The translations under genes were made by a program, and so were the position numbers. This document shows positions 1 to 6,346 of a stretch of DNA of 11,989 nt, piece after piece. The notes beneath the pieces were generated by a model that worked only from the letters and a program-made list of their open reading frames with translations, was not told the origin of the DNA and did not search any database. Source of the DNA: Thermoplasmata archaeon (GTDB lineage: Archaea > Thermoplasmatota > Thermoplasmata > Thermoplasmatales > Thermoplasmataceae); the NCBI GenBank assembly GCA_021793945.1, contig JAJYRT010000048.1, positions 1 through 11,989 on the forward strand. Direction: 5' to 3'. The first letter of the stretch is position 1. Each line of letters begins with the position of its first letter.

Positions 1-217
1 CTTTCATAACAATATCAGCTAGTCTTATGGTTTCCGCAAATATTGAATTATAATATTCGCCGGGAGGCAATGAGTAATCTGGAAGATTGACAAGATTGAA
101 TGCGGTTCCACCCGCCCTCTCAAATTTATGGACAGCATCCATCAGGAAACCATCTTTCCTGAGATGCATATGATCATCGAATATGGCACTCAACGAAAAC
201 ACATTGGACATATCCAT
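1..217 (-). CDS. TatD-related metal-dependent hydrolase, N-terminal part only (COG1099-like)
   Basis: This is the first 72 codons of a minus-strand gene whose 3' part lies beyond the left edge. The start chosen is the first in-frame ATG (217); a second ATG follows two codons later. Shortly after the start comes FDDHMHL, which fits the metal-binding HxH of the TIM-barrel amidohydrolase superfamily. It is followed by a stretch reading DAVHKFERAGGTAFNLVNLP, typical of archaeal TatD-related proteins (COG1099). The family is predicted to be metal-dependent hydrolases or nucleases; the substrate is unknown. The reading frame stays open about 18 codons upstream of the ATG to a TAA, but contains no ATG, GTG or TTG there. 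The gene diverges from psmA across 127 bases. Family assignment is by remembered motif similarity. Confidence 0.75.
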   Translation of the reverse strand, partial: MDMSNVFSLSAIFDDHMHLRKDGFLMDAVHKFERAGGTAFNLVNLPDYSLPPGEYYNSIFAETIRLADIVMK

Positions 218-303
218 ATGAAATTTGCCAATACGCAGGGCATGGTATTCAATTCCGACCAGAGGAAATAATTAAAGGCACGCCATGCGAAAAATATGAA
301 AAA

Positions 304-339
304 GGTTTATTATTGGAATATCCTATGGGGATAAGGTGA
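304..339 (+). promoter_or_regulatory. psmA promoter and ribosome binding site
   Basis: A TATA-like TTTATTAT lies at 306-313, behind an A-rich, G-ended stretch that could be a BRE. It predicts transcription starting near 333-338. AGGTGA at 334-339 sits five bases before the ATG and can pair with the 16S 3' end. This is the clearest Shine-Dalgarno in the window, but the leader would be only about ten bases long, so the message may be almost leaderless. Confidence 0.55.
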
Positions 340-344
340 ATTAA

Positions 345-1046
345 ATGCAGCAGGGACAGATGGCATATGACAGAGCTATCACGGTGTTTTCGCCGGATGG
401 TAGGCTGTTTCAGGTTGAATACGCAAGGGAAGCCGTTAGAAAAGGCTCCACCGCACTAGGCATAAAATTTAGCAACGGGGTAGCACTGATCTCGGATAAG
501 AAAATCAGGAGTAGGCTGGTTGAACAGAATTCTCTAGAAAAGATTCAGTTTATTGACGATTATGTTGCCTCAGTAACATCTGGACTGGTCGCAGACGCAA
601 GAGTACTTATTGATTTTGCAAGAATGACTGCCCAGCAGGAAAAAGTAACTTATGGATCGCTGGTCAACATTGAAAACCTTGTCAAGAAAGTAGCTGATCA
701 GATGCAGCAGTATACTCAATATGGCGGAGTGAGACCATACGGTGTCTCCATGATTTTTGCTGGAATGGATAACCTTGGCCCAAGACTCTTTGACTGTGAC
801 CCTGCTGGAACGATAAATGAGTACAAAGCAGTTGCCATAGGTTCCGGAAGAGACCAGGTTGCAAGCTATCTTGAAAAGGAATACAAGGAAGATATGAACG
901 AGACACAGGCAGTTGCGCTTGCCATAAAGGCACTGAAACAGGCGCTTGAAGAGGAAGGCGGGCTGAAATCACCCGAGATCGCTACAATTTCCGCTTCAAA
1001 GAAATTCAGGCTCTACACAAAGGAAGAGTCGGATAAGCTCCTTTGA
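345..1046 (+). CDS. psmA: 20S proteasome subunit alpha
   Basis: Alpha subunit of the archaeal 20S proteasome. It forms the outer seven-membered rings that gate substrate entry into the beta-ring proteolytic chamber in the cytoplasm. The 233 residues equal the length I recall for the Thermoplasma acidophilum protein and match it closely from the first residue. Visible family features are the N-terminal gate ([20 protein letters not shown]), the alpha signature [17 protein letters not shown] at about 16-32, the segment around GLVADARVL at about 80-88, and [11 protein letters not shown] at about 125-135. The start is fixed by this conserved N terminus and by AGGTGA just upstream. The beta subunit is not adjacent. 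Thermoplasmatales lack PAN, so the partner unfoldase is probably a VAT/Cdc48-type ATPase encoded elsewhere. Confidence 0.98.
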   Translation: MQQGQMAYDRAITVFSPDGRLFQVEYAREAVRKGSTALGIKFSNGVALISDKKIRSRLVEQNSLEKIQFIDDYVASVTSGLVADARVLIDFARMTAQQEKVTYGSLVNIENLVKKVADQMQQYTQYGGVRPYGVSMIFAGMDNLGPRLFDCDPAGTINEYKAVAIGSGRDQVASYLEKEYKEDMNETQAVALAIKALKQALEEEGGLKSPEIATISASKKFRLYTKEESDKLL

Positions 1047-1050
1047 ACAC

Positions 1051-1060
1051 ATAATTTTTC
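1051..1060 (+). terminator. T-tract, possible psmA terminator
   Basis: A run of five T (1055-1059) starts nine bases after the psmA stop codon. Archaeal RNA polymerase commonly terminates at such T-tracts without needing a hairpin. Confidence 0.35.
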
Positions 1061-1082
1061 TGCAATTCCAAATAGATTACAA

Positions 1083-1110
1083 GGGGGCGACCCCAAAAGA
1101 ATATTTTTTC
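1083..1110 (+). terminator. GNRA-capped GC hairpin followed by a T6 tract
   Basis: GGGG (1083-1086) and CCCC (1091-1094) can pair around a GCGA tetraloop (1087-1090), which is a GNRA type. Ten bases later comes TTTTTT (1104-1109). It lies between psmA and the next gene, so it may be a backup terminator or the 3' end of a processed transcript. The pairing is visible directly; the role is inferred. Confidence 0.3.
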
Positions 1111-1189
1111 TTCAAGGGCTCTTCCACGAGTTAACGAATTCTGCATATGGGTAGTATATGAGCTACTCCAGATTGACTGTAAGGTTCGA

Positions 1190-1206
1190 AAAATTCATTA
1201 ATTATA
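1190..1206 (+). promoter_or_regulatory. TATA element of the sequon-rich surface protein gene
   Basis: AT-rich DNA (ATTCATTAATTATAAAG region) is centred 20-27 bases before the ATG at 1223. No Shine-Dalgarno is present, so the transcript is probably leaderless. Confidence 0.4.
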
Positions 1207-1222
1207 AAGGATATCACCAAAG

Positions 1223-1711
1223 ATGGAACGAAACAATCTCATGGCCGTAGGTGCCTTCGTCGTAATTTCAATTTTACTGGTTGGAGGGCTTGAATTCTAC
1301 AACATTAACGAAAAGCCTGCCGCCGCTCCTATAACTCTTACCAGCGTAAAGGTCGATCAGTCATGGCTTCATTACGACCCGGCTAATTCTACTGTCTATG
1401 CAAACATGACGTCCATGGAGAGTTTCATCAATATCACCATGACATTCAACGGTACTGTTGCCAATGGGACGCTGTTAGTGGTTCCACCCTCAATATATAA
1501 TGCGACAGCAAATGTCACTTATTCTGCATTCAACAACTATACTCAGAACTTTGCCTTCAACAAGGGGACCTTCAGCCAGACCCTCAGTTTTAAAATAAAT
1601 ACATCCGCATACGATAACATGACGCTGAACAAGGGGTATGTGGCAAACATTGTTGTAGAAAGCGGATCATTCGGGGCAAATCTGCTTAACGTTTTCATAA
1701 TGCGGTCCTGA
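1223..1711 (+). CDS. Small membrane-anchored surface protein rich in N-glycosylation sequons
   Basis: I do not recognise a named family. The 162 residues begin with a short basic head and one hydrophobic segment at about 7-24, either an uncleaved membrane anchor or a signal peptide. The rest (about 35-162) has no charged membrane-stop, is rich in Asn, Thr, Ser, Tyr and Phe, and looks beta-rich, so it should lie outside the cell. It contains ten N-X-S/T sequons at Asn 55, 61, 70, 76, 81, 93, 97, 105, 126 and 132, very dense for its length. Thermoplasmatales have no rigid wall and rely on heavily N-glycosylated membrane proteins at very low pH, so a surface glycoprotein is a reasonable inference. 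Cysteine is absent. The gene is monocistronic, with its own promoter, and is followed by the RNase P RNA gene. Confidence 0.8.
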   Translation: MERNNLMAVGAFVVISILLVGGLEFYNINEKPAAAPITLTSVKVDQSWLHYDPANSTVYANMTSMESFINITMTFNGTVANGTLLVVPPSIYNATANVTYSAFNNYTQNFAFNKGTFSQTLSFKINTSAYDNMTLNKGYVANIVVESGSFGANLLNVFIMRS

Positions 1712-1719
1712 TCCTTACC

Positions 1720-1731
1720 GTTAATAATAAA
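1720..1731 (+). promoter_or_regulatory. TATA element of the RNase P RNA gene
   Basis: TTAATAATAAA (1721-1731) is centred about 27 bases before G1754, the first base of the P1 helix. This agrees with the RNA end deduced independently from pairing. Confidence 0.6.
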
Positions 1732-1753
1732 TTCCCGTGTTCAATCCTTTAAT

Positions 1754-2074
1754 GAACAAAAGCCCGAGGGCAACTTACGCTCGAAAGAGTGAGGAAAGTC
1801 CCCCCTCCTCGACAGGTTCCAATCAACTCAAGTTGATATCCCGAGAGGGATGGTAAAGAGAAAAGAAATTGACGGTTTCAGGAGCAGAATGACTCGCAAA
1901 GACGACGTTTCCTGAAGTGCCGATGGGAACTCTTCCTGGATGGAGCAAGTCTAAAGTGACCCTATGAGACTGTTGTGAGGGTCGGGTAAGACGCATGTCC
2001 CGCTGGGGCAGAAGTCGAATGTTGCCAACCGTAAAAGCGGCCAACAGAAGGGGGCTTATTCCGGGCATTTGTTC
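1754..2074 (+). ncRNA. rnpB: RNase P RNA (archaeal type A)
   Basis: Catalytic RNA of ribonuclease P, which removes 5' leaders from pre-tRNAs together with archaeal protein subunits. The conserved 5' core GAGGAAAGTCC is at 1791-1801, and the 3' core ACAGAA...GGCTTA at 2044-2058. They form the P4 helix: AAG (1796-1798) with CTT (2055-2057), a bulged U1799, then C1800-1804 with G2050-2054. The bulged U is the family hallmark. P1 closes the molecule: GCCCG (1762-1766) pairs with CGGGC (2062-2066). After an A-A mismatch (1761/2067), GAACAAA (1754-1760) pairs with TTTGTTC (2068-2074). Mature ends are set from this pairing and the upstream TATA element. The length of about 321 nt is usual for archaea. 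Minus-strand open frames across it are chance. Confidence 0.95.
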
Positions 2075-2082
2075 TCAATCGA

Positions 2083-2096
2083 TTTTATGCTTTTTC
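2083..2096 (+). terminator. T-rich terminator of the RNase P RNA
   Basis: TTTT (2083-2086) and TTTTT (2091-2095) follow the P1 helix by 8-20 bases, as expected for archaeal T-tract termination. Confidence 0.5.
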
Positions 2097-2103
2097 TGTA
2101 TAA

Positions 2104-2118
2104 ATTACCTCAGGTAAT
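2104..2118. promoter_or_regulatory. 15-bp perfect dyad, possible operator
   Basis: ATTACCT and AGGTAAT (2104-2110 and 2112-2118) are perfect inverted arms around a single C. It lies after the RNase P terminator and 74 bases before the next start codon. The size and symmetry suit a dimeric winged-helix regulator; binding is not shown. It could also help terminate transcription. Confidence 0.35.
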
Positions 2119-2142
2119 AAAACAAAGTCCATAGTATTATTA

Positions 2143-2154
2143 GGAACCCGTTCC
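2143..2154. promoter_or_regulatory. GGAAC-CC-GTTCC dyad next to the TATA box
   Basis: Five-base arms are separated by two bases, just upstream of the TATA element at 2160-2168. A protein bound here would touch the BRE/TATA region, so it is a candidate site for a repressor or activator of the 170-residue protein. Confidence 0.35.
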
Positions 2155-2159
2155 AAAAT

Positions 2160-2168
2160 GTTTATTAA
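2160..2168 (+). promoter_or_regulatory. TATA element of the duplicated helical protein gene
   Basis: GTTTATTAA is centred about 27 bases before the ATG at 2192. No Shine-Dalgarno is present; the 20 bases before the ATG are nearly pure A/T with one start site implied. This predicts a leaderless message. Confidence 0.5.
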
Positions 2169-2191
2169 GTGCTGTTATAATATATAGTATT

Positions 2192-2704
2192 ATGAACATT
2201 GACGCTACAGGTGGAAAATCTTCCCTTTCAGGCAGGGATTTCAGAAAGGTTAGGGAAGATATACTAATGAAGACTATCAGGATGAAGGAGAAGATTGGTA
2301 ACAGGTATACCACAATGTCAAATGAGTCAAATCTAGATAACGTGAAAGGTATCCTGAGAAGTCTTGCACAGCAGGAACTTGAGGACAAGGCCATGATAGA
2401 GAGACTGATAAGGACAGGCAAAACAGCATCAAATGCACCGTTGTCGGAAGTCAGGGACTATGAGATGCTGGACCACCTCATATCTGATGATCTGGAACAG
2501 GTGAATGCCAATGATCTGAACGGAGTTCTGCTTTCTGCCATAAAGACAACCAAGGATCTTCACAACCTGCTTCAGCTTATGTCCAAGGAGTACAGCGAGC
2601 CTGAAATCAGCGGAGTCCTCAGTCTTCTTGCCCAGCACGAACTCAAGAACAAGGGAAAAATAGAGGAACTTTACGAAGAATTTGTAAACAAGAATTACTG
2701 GTAA
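2192..2704 (+). CDS. Internally duplicated four-helix protein, ferritin-like in appearance
   Basis: Function unknown. The 170 residues are almost entirely amphipathic helix, with no signal or membrane segment, so a cytoplasmic protein is likely. Residues 24-73 align with 112-161 without any gap (offset exactly 88), sharing 17 of 50 identities, including the core G..L..LAQ.EL..K..IE.L at 53-72 and 141-160. Each unit is a helix pair, so the whole forms a duplicated four-helix bundle. The second helix of each unit resembles rubrerythrin/ferritin-like proteins (LAQHELKNKGKIEELYEEF). However, the metal-binding ExxH is altered: Glu62 and Glu150 remain, but the His position is Asp65 or Asn153. It may therefore be a ferritin-like fold that has lost its di-iron site. 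The start is set by leaderless spacing from the TATA element. It has its own promoter with two dyads upstream. Confidence 0.8.
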   Translation: MNIDATGGKSSLSGRDFRKVREDILMKTIRMKEKIGNRYTTMSNESNLDNVKGILRSLAQQELEDKAMIERLIRTGKTASNAPLSEVRDYEMLDHLISDDLEQVNANDLNGVLLSAIKTTKDLHNLLQLMSKEYSEPEISGVLSLLAQHELKNKGKIEELYEEFVNKNYW

Positions 2705-2720
2705 TACCCCAAACCTACAG

Positions 2721-2739
2721 AATGAATGTTTTCATCATT
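2721..2739 (+). terminator. Weak hairpin after the helical protein gene
   Basis: AATG-A-ATG (2721-2728) can fold onto CATCATT (2733-2739) around TTTT with one bulged base. It lies 17 bases after the stop codon. The rest of 2705-2807 is AT-rich, with no gene seen. Confidence 0.25.
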
Positions 2740-2807
2740 CTTAAGAAAATAACCAAAAGATAGAATTTTCTGAACATAATGTGCGCCATTTCATTGATAT
2801 ATTAGCA

Positions 2808-2838
2808 TTTATAAAATGGAAAAGTATACTTATAAATG
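2808..2838 (+). promoter_or_regulatory. Two tandem TATA-like boxes before the UbiB-like gene
   Basis: TTTATAAAA (2808-2816) and CTTATAAA (2829-2836) predict starts near 2839 and 2861. That would give leaders of about 64 or 42 bases, unlike the leaderless genes around it. GGGGG (about 2890-2894) precedes the GTG start and may act as the ribosome site. Confidence 0.4.
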
Positions 2839-2902
2839 GATAATCCCCAAGCATGCACGCTTCGCTTGCTCCATCCGCCAATAAATTCCGGGGGTTTCCT
2901 TA

Positions 2903-4471
2903 GTGGTATCCAGAGAGCACACTGCACTACCCGGAGGAATAAGGAGAAGAGAGTTGAAGGCATTGTTCACACTTTATCCCGTGTTCCGAAGGTATTCGCG
3001 TGACCGCAAGAAAACACGAGAGGAAAAAGACGGAGAGTGGAACTACCGTAGACAGAGAAATGGTGAACGTGCCGTTGACGCCTTCATCAAGCTGGGACCG
3101 ACGTTCATAAAACTTGGCCAGGTTATTTCCGCTAGGCCGGATCTTCTTCCAAGGGAATATCTCGCTGCCTTCGAGAAGCTACAGGATAGCGTTCCACCAG
3201 CAGATTTTGCACTGGTAAAGCCAATCATAGAGCGGAATATAGGAGACATTAACACAGTTTTTGACACTTTCAATGAAGATGCAATATCCGGTGCTTCCCT
3301 GGGACAGGTCTACAGGGCAGTTTATCGGGGAAAGGATGTTGCAGTCAAGGTGAACAGGCCCGGTATAAAGGAGAATCTCAAGATAGATCTGATAGTCATT
3401 AAGAGGCTTCTCAAGGCAGGTAAAAGATTCATTGAGAACTTTTTGTATTTCAGCATAAGCAACGTTATTGAAGATTTCAGTTCTAGGATTTTCGACGAGG
3501 CAAATTATGTAAAAGAGGCAGAGAACATTCGCAGGATACGTGAAAATATCAGCAACCGCGAAGATGTGGTCATTCCGTACGTAATCCCCGAGATCAGTAC
3601 GGAGGAGGTGATGGTCATGTCCTATATAGCAGGAATCAAGATAACCGATATCGATTCCCTGAAGAAAGGAAATATAGACATGAAGCGGCTCGCATGGAAG
3701 CTGGACCTACTTTTCATGAGGATGCTGCTTCGTGACGATATCTTCCATGCTGATCCGCACCCTGGAAACCTTTCTGTGACCGGAGACGGAAAGATCATAC
3801 TCTACGATTTCGGGATGATCGGAAGCCTTGATAAAAATACCAGGTTCCAGCTTCTCTCGCTCTATGAAGGACTGGTATCAGAGGATCCGGACGCAATTAT
3901 AGACGCCCTGCTCGGGCTTAATGCCCTATCTCCAGCTGCGAACCGGGGAGTCATCAGGCAGAGCATGAACATGATAATAGCCGGGATGCAGGGAAAGAAC
4001 CCAAATGAGATGGAGATAAGGGAGTTGCTTGAGATCGCTAACAGCGTTATATTTGAATTTCCATTCAAGCTCCCCAGATCACTGGTTCTTTACATGAGGA
4101 TGTCGTCACTCCTAGAAGGAATCTGCATGCAACTAGATCCGGATTTCCAGTTTGTCAAGATTCTCAGGGAAATGCTTTATAACGAAGGGCTGTTGCAGGA
4201 ACTCTACAGGAACCAGATCGAGATTCTGGCGGGGAAGGCCGTGAAAGCCATTGAAAAGGGGATGGACGCAATACCGCTCTTAAAAAGGCAGCTTGAGGAT
4301 CTGTCAGTCCCTACAAACCAGAGGGATACGTCAAGGCGAATCTCTGCATCGCTCTTCCTTGGATTTGTTCTGCTCGCATCAGGAATCTTCTACCCCAGGT
4401 TTCCCCTCTTATCAGGTGTTATCATGGTACTTGATCTCATAGCGTTCGCTGCTGTAATTTTGAAAAAATGA
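2903..4471 (+). CDS. UbiB/ABC1/AarF-type atypical protein kinase, membrane-anchored
   Basis: Member of the ABC1/ADCK/UbiB family, tied in bacteria and mitochondria to quinone biosynthesis through an unusual kinase or ATPase domain. In this archaeon the link to quinones is only an inference. Visible motifs of the 522-residue protein: the family KxGQ at 70-73 inside LGPTFIKLGQ, an Ala/Ser-type nucleotide loop SGASLGQVY at 129-137, the lysine of AVKV at 149, the EA.N region at about 199-212, HADPHPGN at 282-289, and the metal-binding DFG at 302-304. Two hydrophobic helices at about 480-497 and 501-520 anchor the C terminus. The start used is GTG 2903 behind a G-run. A TTG at 2954, preceded by GGAGG and AAGGAGA, is an alternative that would drop the first 17 residues. 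The gene ends 18 bases from the convergent Hsp20 gene. Confidence 0.92.
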   Translation: MVSREHTALPGGIRRRELKALFTLYPVFRRYSRDRKKTREEKDGEWNYRRQRNGERAVDAFIKLGPTFIKLGQVISARPDLLPREYLAAFEKLQDSVPPADFALVKPIIERNIGDINTVFDTFNEDAISGASLGQVYRAVYRGKDVAVKVNRPGIKENLKIDLIVIKRLLKAGKRFIENFLYFSISNVIEDFSSRIFDEANYVKEAENIRRIRENISNREDVVIPYVIPEISTEEVMVMSYIAGIKITDIDSLKKGNIDMKRLAWKLDLLFMRMLLRDDIFHADPHPGNLSVTGDGKIILYDFGMIGSLDKNTRFQLLSLYEGLVSEDPDAIIDALLGLNALSPAANRGVIRQSMNMIIAGMQGKNPNEMEIRELLEIANSVIFEFPFKLPRSLVLYMRMSSLLEGICMQLDPDFQFVKILREMLYNEGLLQELYRNQIEILAGKAVKAIEKGMDAIPLLKRQLEDLSVPTNQRDTSRRISASLFLGFVLLASGIFYPRFPLLSGVIMVLDLIAFAAVILKK

Positions 4472-4489
4472 TATTGCAGCCTAATCGGG

Positions 4490-4879
4490 TCACTCAACTT
4501 TTACAGTCTTTATTCCCTTTACAGGTATCCTTATGGTCAGAACTCCTTCCTCGTATCTTGCCGTGTAATCCACTGCATAATCGATTTCAAGCGGGAGCGA
4601 TATTCTCTTGTGAACACTTTCAGGTCTTTGGTCCATGTACGTCATTCCGGACCTGTTAAGTTCCCTCCTTGCTGATATAGACAGGGCGTTCTTTTCCAGG
4701 ACAACCCTGATGTTATCCTTCTTGAAACCGGGAAGATCTGCCTCTATAACTATTTCTCCAGATTCTTCATACATTGTCACAGGAGGGTAAACAAAACTCA
4801 TCACTTCCTTGACCCTGTTTCCAACGCCTTTCATGAATTCGTCAGCATAAAACTTAAGCGGAGCATCCATTCCTGCCAT
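4490..4879 (-). CDS. Small heat shock protein, Hsp20/alpha-crystallin family
   Basis: ATP-independent cytoplasmic chaperone that holds unfolding proteins in large oligomers. The 129 residues contain an N-terminal arm of about 30 residues, then an alpha-crystallin domain from about 31 to the end. The domain includes EADLPGFKKDNIRV at about 48-61 and the hallmark A-R-Y-E-E-GVL-T-I near the C terminus, followed by RIPV, which fits the I-x-I/V inter-subunit motif. The ATG at 4879 is preferred over a TTG at 4888: a TATA element at about 4898-4908 lies about 27 bases upstream of it, and the TTG would be too close. The short arm and tail are usual for archaeal members. It is monocistronic; the promoter also separates it from the mutase block. 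Confidence 0.95.
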   Translation of the reverse strand: MAGMDAPLKFYADEFMKGVGNRVKEVMSFVYPPVTMYEESGEIVIEADLPGFKKDNIRVVLEKNALSISARRELNRSGMTYMDQRPESVHKRISLPLEIDYAVDYTARYEEGVLTIRIPVKGIKTVKVE

Positions 4880-4897
4880 ACAAAACAATTAAAATTC

Positions 4898-4909
4898 TTT
4901 ATTTAAATT
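4898..4909 (-). promoter_or_regulatory. TATA element of the hsp20 gene
   Basis: On the minus strand the DNA reads TTTAAATAAAG, centred about 25-27 bases before ATG 4879, which implies a leaderless heat shock message. No clear extra operator is visible in the 46-base gap. Confidence 0.5.
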
Positions 4910-4925
4910 TTAACATTCCCTGCAA

Positions 4926-5879
4926 CTACAAACCTGCCTTTCCAGACTTCAGAATTTTCATTGCTGCAGAATAAGGATCCATCTTCTCTTCGGAGAGCCG
5001 GGCAATTGCATCCTTGCTGTTCAGCAATTCCCTTGCTTCAAGTAGGTACTGTCTCCTTATCTCAGCCTGAAGGGCCATTTCAACTTCTTTCATGAACCTG
5101 TCCAGCCTGATATTTGGCCTGCTGACATTGAGTATCCCATGCTTCGTTATCTCTGAAACAAGCTCGTCATATCCTTTCCCCTTGAGACTATCCAGCCCGA
5201 TTACCGGCACCTTCCACTCCTTCTGTGGAGTCATGGCAAGTGAATCCTGTATGTCCTTCATTGCCAAGAATGATCCATCCCTGTCCATCTTGTTGACGAC
5301 GAATATGTCTCCTATCTCCATTATGCCGGCCTTGATAGCCTGTATCTCGTCCCCCAATCCTGGTCCAAGCACAACGATCACGGTATCAGCAAGGTCGACG
5401 ATGTCAAGATCCGCCTGACCCGCTCCCACAGTCTCGATTATTATGTAGTCATTCCCGGCTGCATCAAGTATCTTCACGGCATCCCATGTTGAACGGGATA
5501 AACCCCCATTCATTCCGCGATTGGCAAGACTCCTCATGAATATTCCGTTCTCAGTAAGAGATTCCTGCATCCGTATACGGTTTCCGAGAAGTGATCCTCC
5601 CGAAAAGGGGCTTGAAGCATCAACAGCAATCACGGACACCTTCTTGTTTCCATCAGAAAGAATCCTGGCTAGTCTGCCGATCATTGTGCTCTTTCCTATG
5701 CCTGGTGGGCCGGTGATACCGATAACGTGGGCCCTGCCGGTATGATTGTATATCCCCTTTATAACCTCCGAGGCCTCGACGACCATTTCATCATCCTCGA
5801 CGATGGAGATTGCCCTCGCTATGCTTCTTCTGTCGCCGTTAAGAATCCCATTGATAATGTCGTGGATTTTCAAGACCAC
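4926..5879 (-). CDS. meaB: MeaB/ArgK-type GTPase, chaperone of the B12-dependent mutase
   Basis: G3E-family P-loop GTPase that gates adenosylcobalamin loading and protects B12-dependent acyl-CoA mutases from inactivation. The 317 residues show a Walker A GPPGIGKST at 57-65, the MeaB switch segment VDASSPFSGGSLLGNRIRM at 86-104, ETVGAGQ at 149-155 (Walker B/switch region), PGLGDEIQ at 173-180, and the guanine-specifying NKMD at 196-199. The helical C-terminal arm used for dimerisation is present, so the protein is full length. The GTG start at 5879 lies two bases past the stop codon of the mutase small subunit, indicating translational coupling. An overlapping GTG at 5881 is in another frame. 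It is the last gene of the mutase operon. Confidence 0.95.
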   Translation of the reverse strand: MVLKIHDIINGILNGDRRSIARAISIVEDDEMVVEASEVIKGIYNHTGRAHVIGITGPPGIGKSTMIGRLARILSDGNKKVSVIAVDASSPFSGGSLLGNRIRMQESLTENGIFMRSLANRGMNGGLSRSTWDAVKILDAAGNDYIIIETVGAGQADLDIVDLADTVIVVLGPGLGDEIQAIKAGIMEIGDIFVVNKMDRDGSFLAMKDIQDSLAMTPQKEWKVPVIGLDSLKGKGYDELVSEITKHGILNVSRPNIRLDRFMKEVEMALQAEIRRQYLLEARELLNSKDAIARLSEEKMDPYSAAMKILKSGKAGL

Positions 5880-5881
5880 AC

Positions 5882-6346
5882 CTATTGCATCTTCTTGGAT
5901 CGGGCCTCAGATGCCCTTGCGGTTATGTGATCCACAATGGTCGATAATGGAGTTCCCGGACCATAATTTCCGGTGATTCCAAGCTTTTCAAGCTTTGGCT
6001 TGTCCCCGTCAGGGATTGTACCGCCTCCAACAACCGCTATGTCATCTATCCCGCGCTTCTTGAGAAGTTCAGATATTTTCCTGAAAACTGTCAGGTGCGC
6101 GCCGTTGAGGAGGCTGAGAGCTATCACGTCCACATCTTCATTTATGGCAGTGTCAACAACTTCCTCCGGCGTGGGCAGAAGACCTGCATAGAGCACTTCC
6201 ATGCCGGCATCCCTGAACGCCTTCGCAAGCACAAGCACTCCCCGGTCATGACCATCTATTCCTGGCTTGGCGAGCAGCACCTTGATCGGTTTGTCCTTAA
6301 ACAAGGATAGGTTCTTTCCATCCACCAAATACATTCCTCCCAACAT
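5882..6346 (-). CDS. B12-binding small subunit of acyl-CoA mutase
   Basis: Cobalamin-binding subunit of a two-chain, methylmalonyl-CoA-mutase-type enzyme. It shows the base-off/His-on signature DxHxxG as DGHDRG, with preceding AKPGI, then SLLNGAH (the S-x-L element) and VVGGGTIP (the GG element), followed by YGPGTPLSTIVDHI. The usable domain is about 130 residues, the usual size for this subunit. The 5' end overlaps the large-subunit gene. The start is uncertain: ATG 6346 and ATG 6334 lie within the large-subunit tail, but GGGAGGA (about 6334-6340) sits ideally before TTG 6328 or GTG 6325, so the real start may be there. All options keep the whole domain. The stop is two bases before the GTPase start. 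Confidence 0.95.
   Translation of the reverse strand: MLGGMYLVDGKNLSLFKDKPIKVLLAKPGIDGHDRGVLVLAKAFRDAGMEVLYAGLLPTPEEVVDTAINEDVDVIALSLLNGAHLTVFRKISELLKKRGIDDIAVVGGGTIPDGDKPKLEKLGITGNYGPGTPLSTIVDHITARASEARSKKMQ

Noticed and set aside
1136..1195. tRNA-like text with GGTTCGAA, a GGTAG loop and complementary GAATT/AATTC ends
   Set aside because: No anticodon stem or T-stem can be formed, and it is too AT-rich for a tRNA in a thermoacidophile; chance resemblance or at most a decayed fragment.
1823..2068. Minus-strand 81-codon open frame
   Set aside because: It lies wholly in the RNase P RNA, whose pairing explains the sequence.
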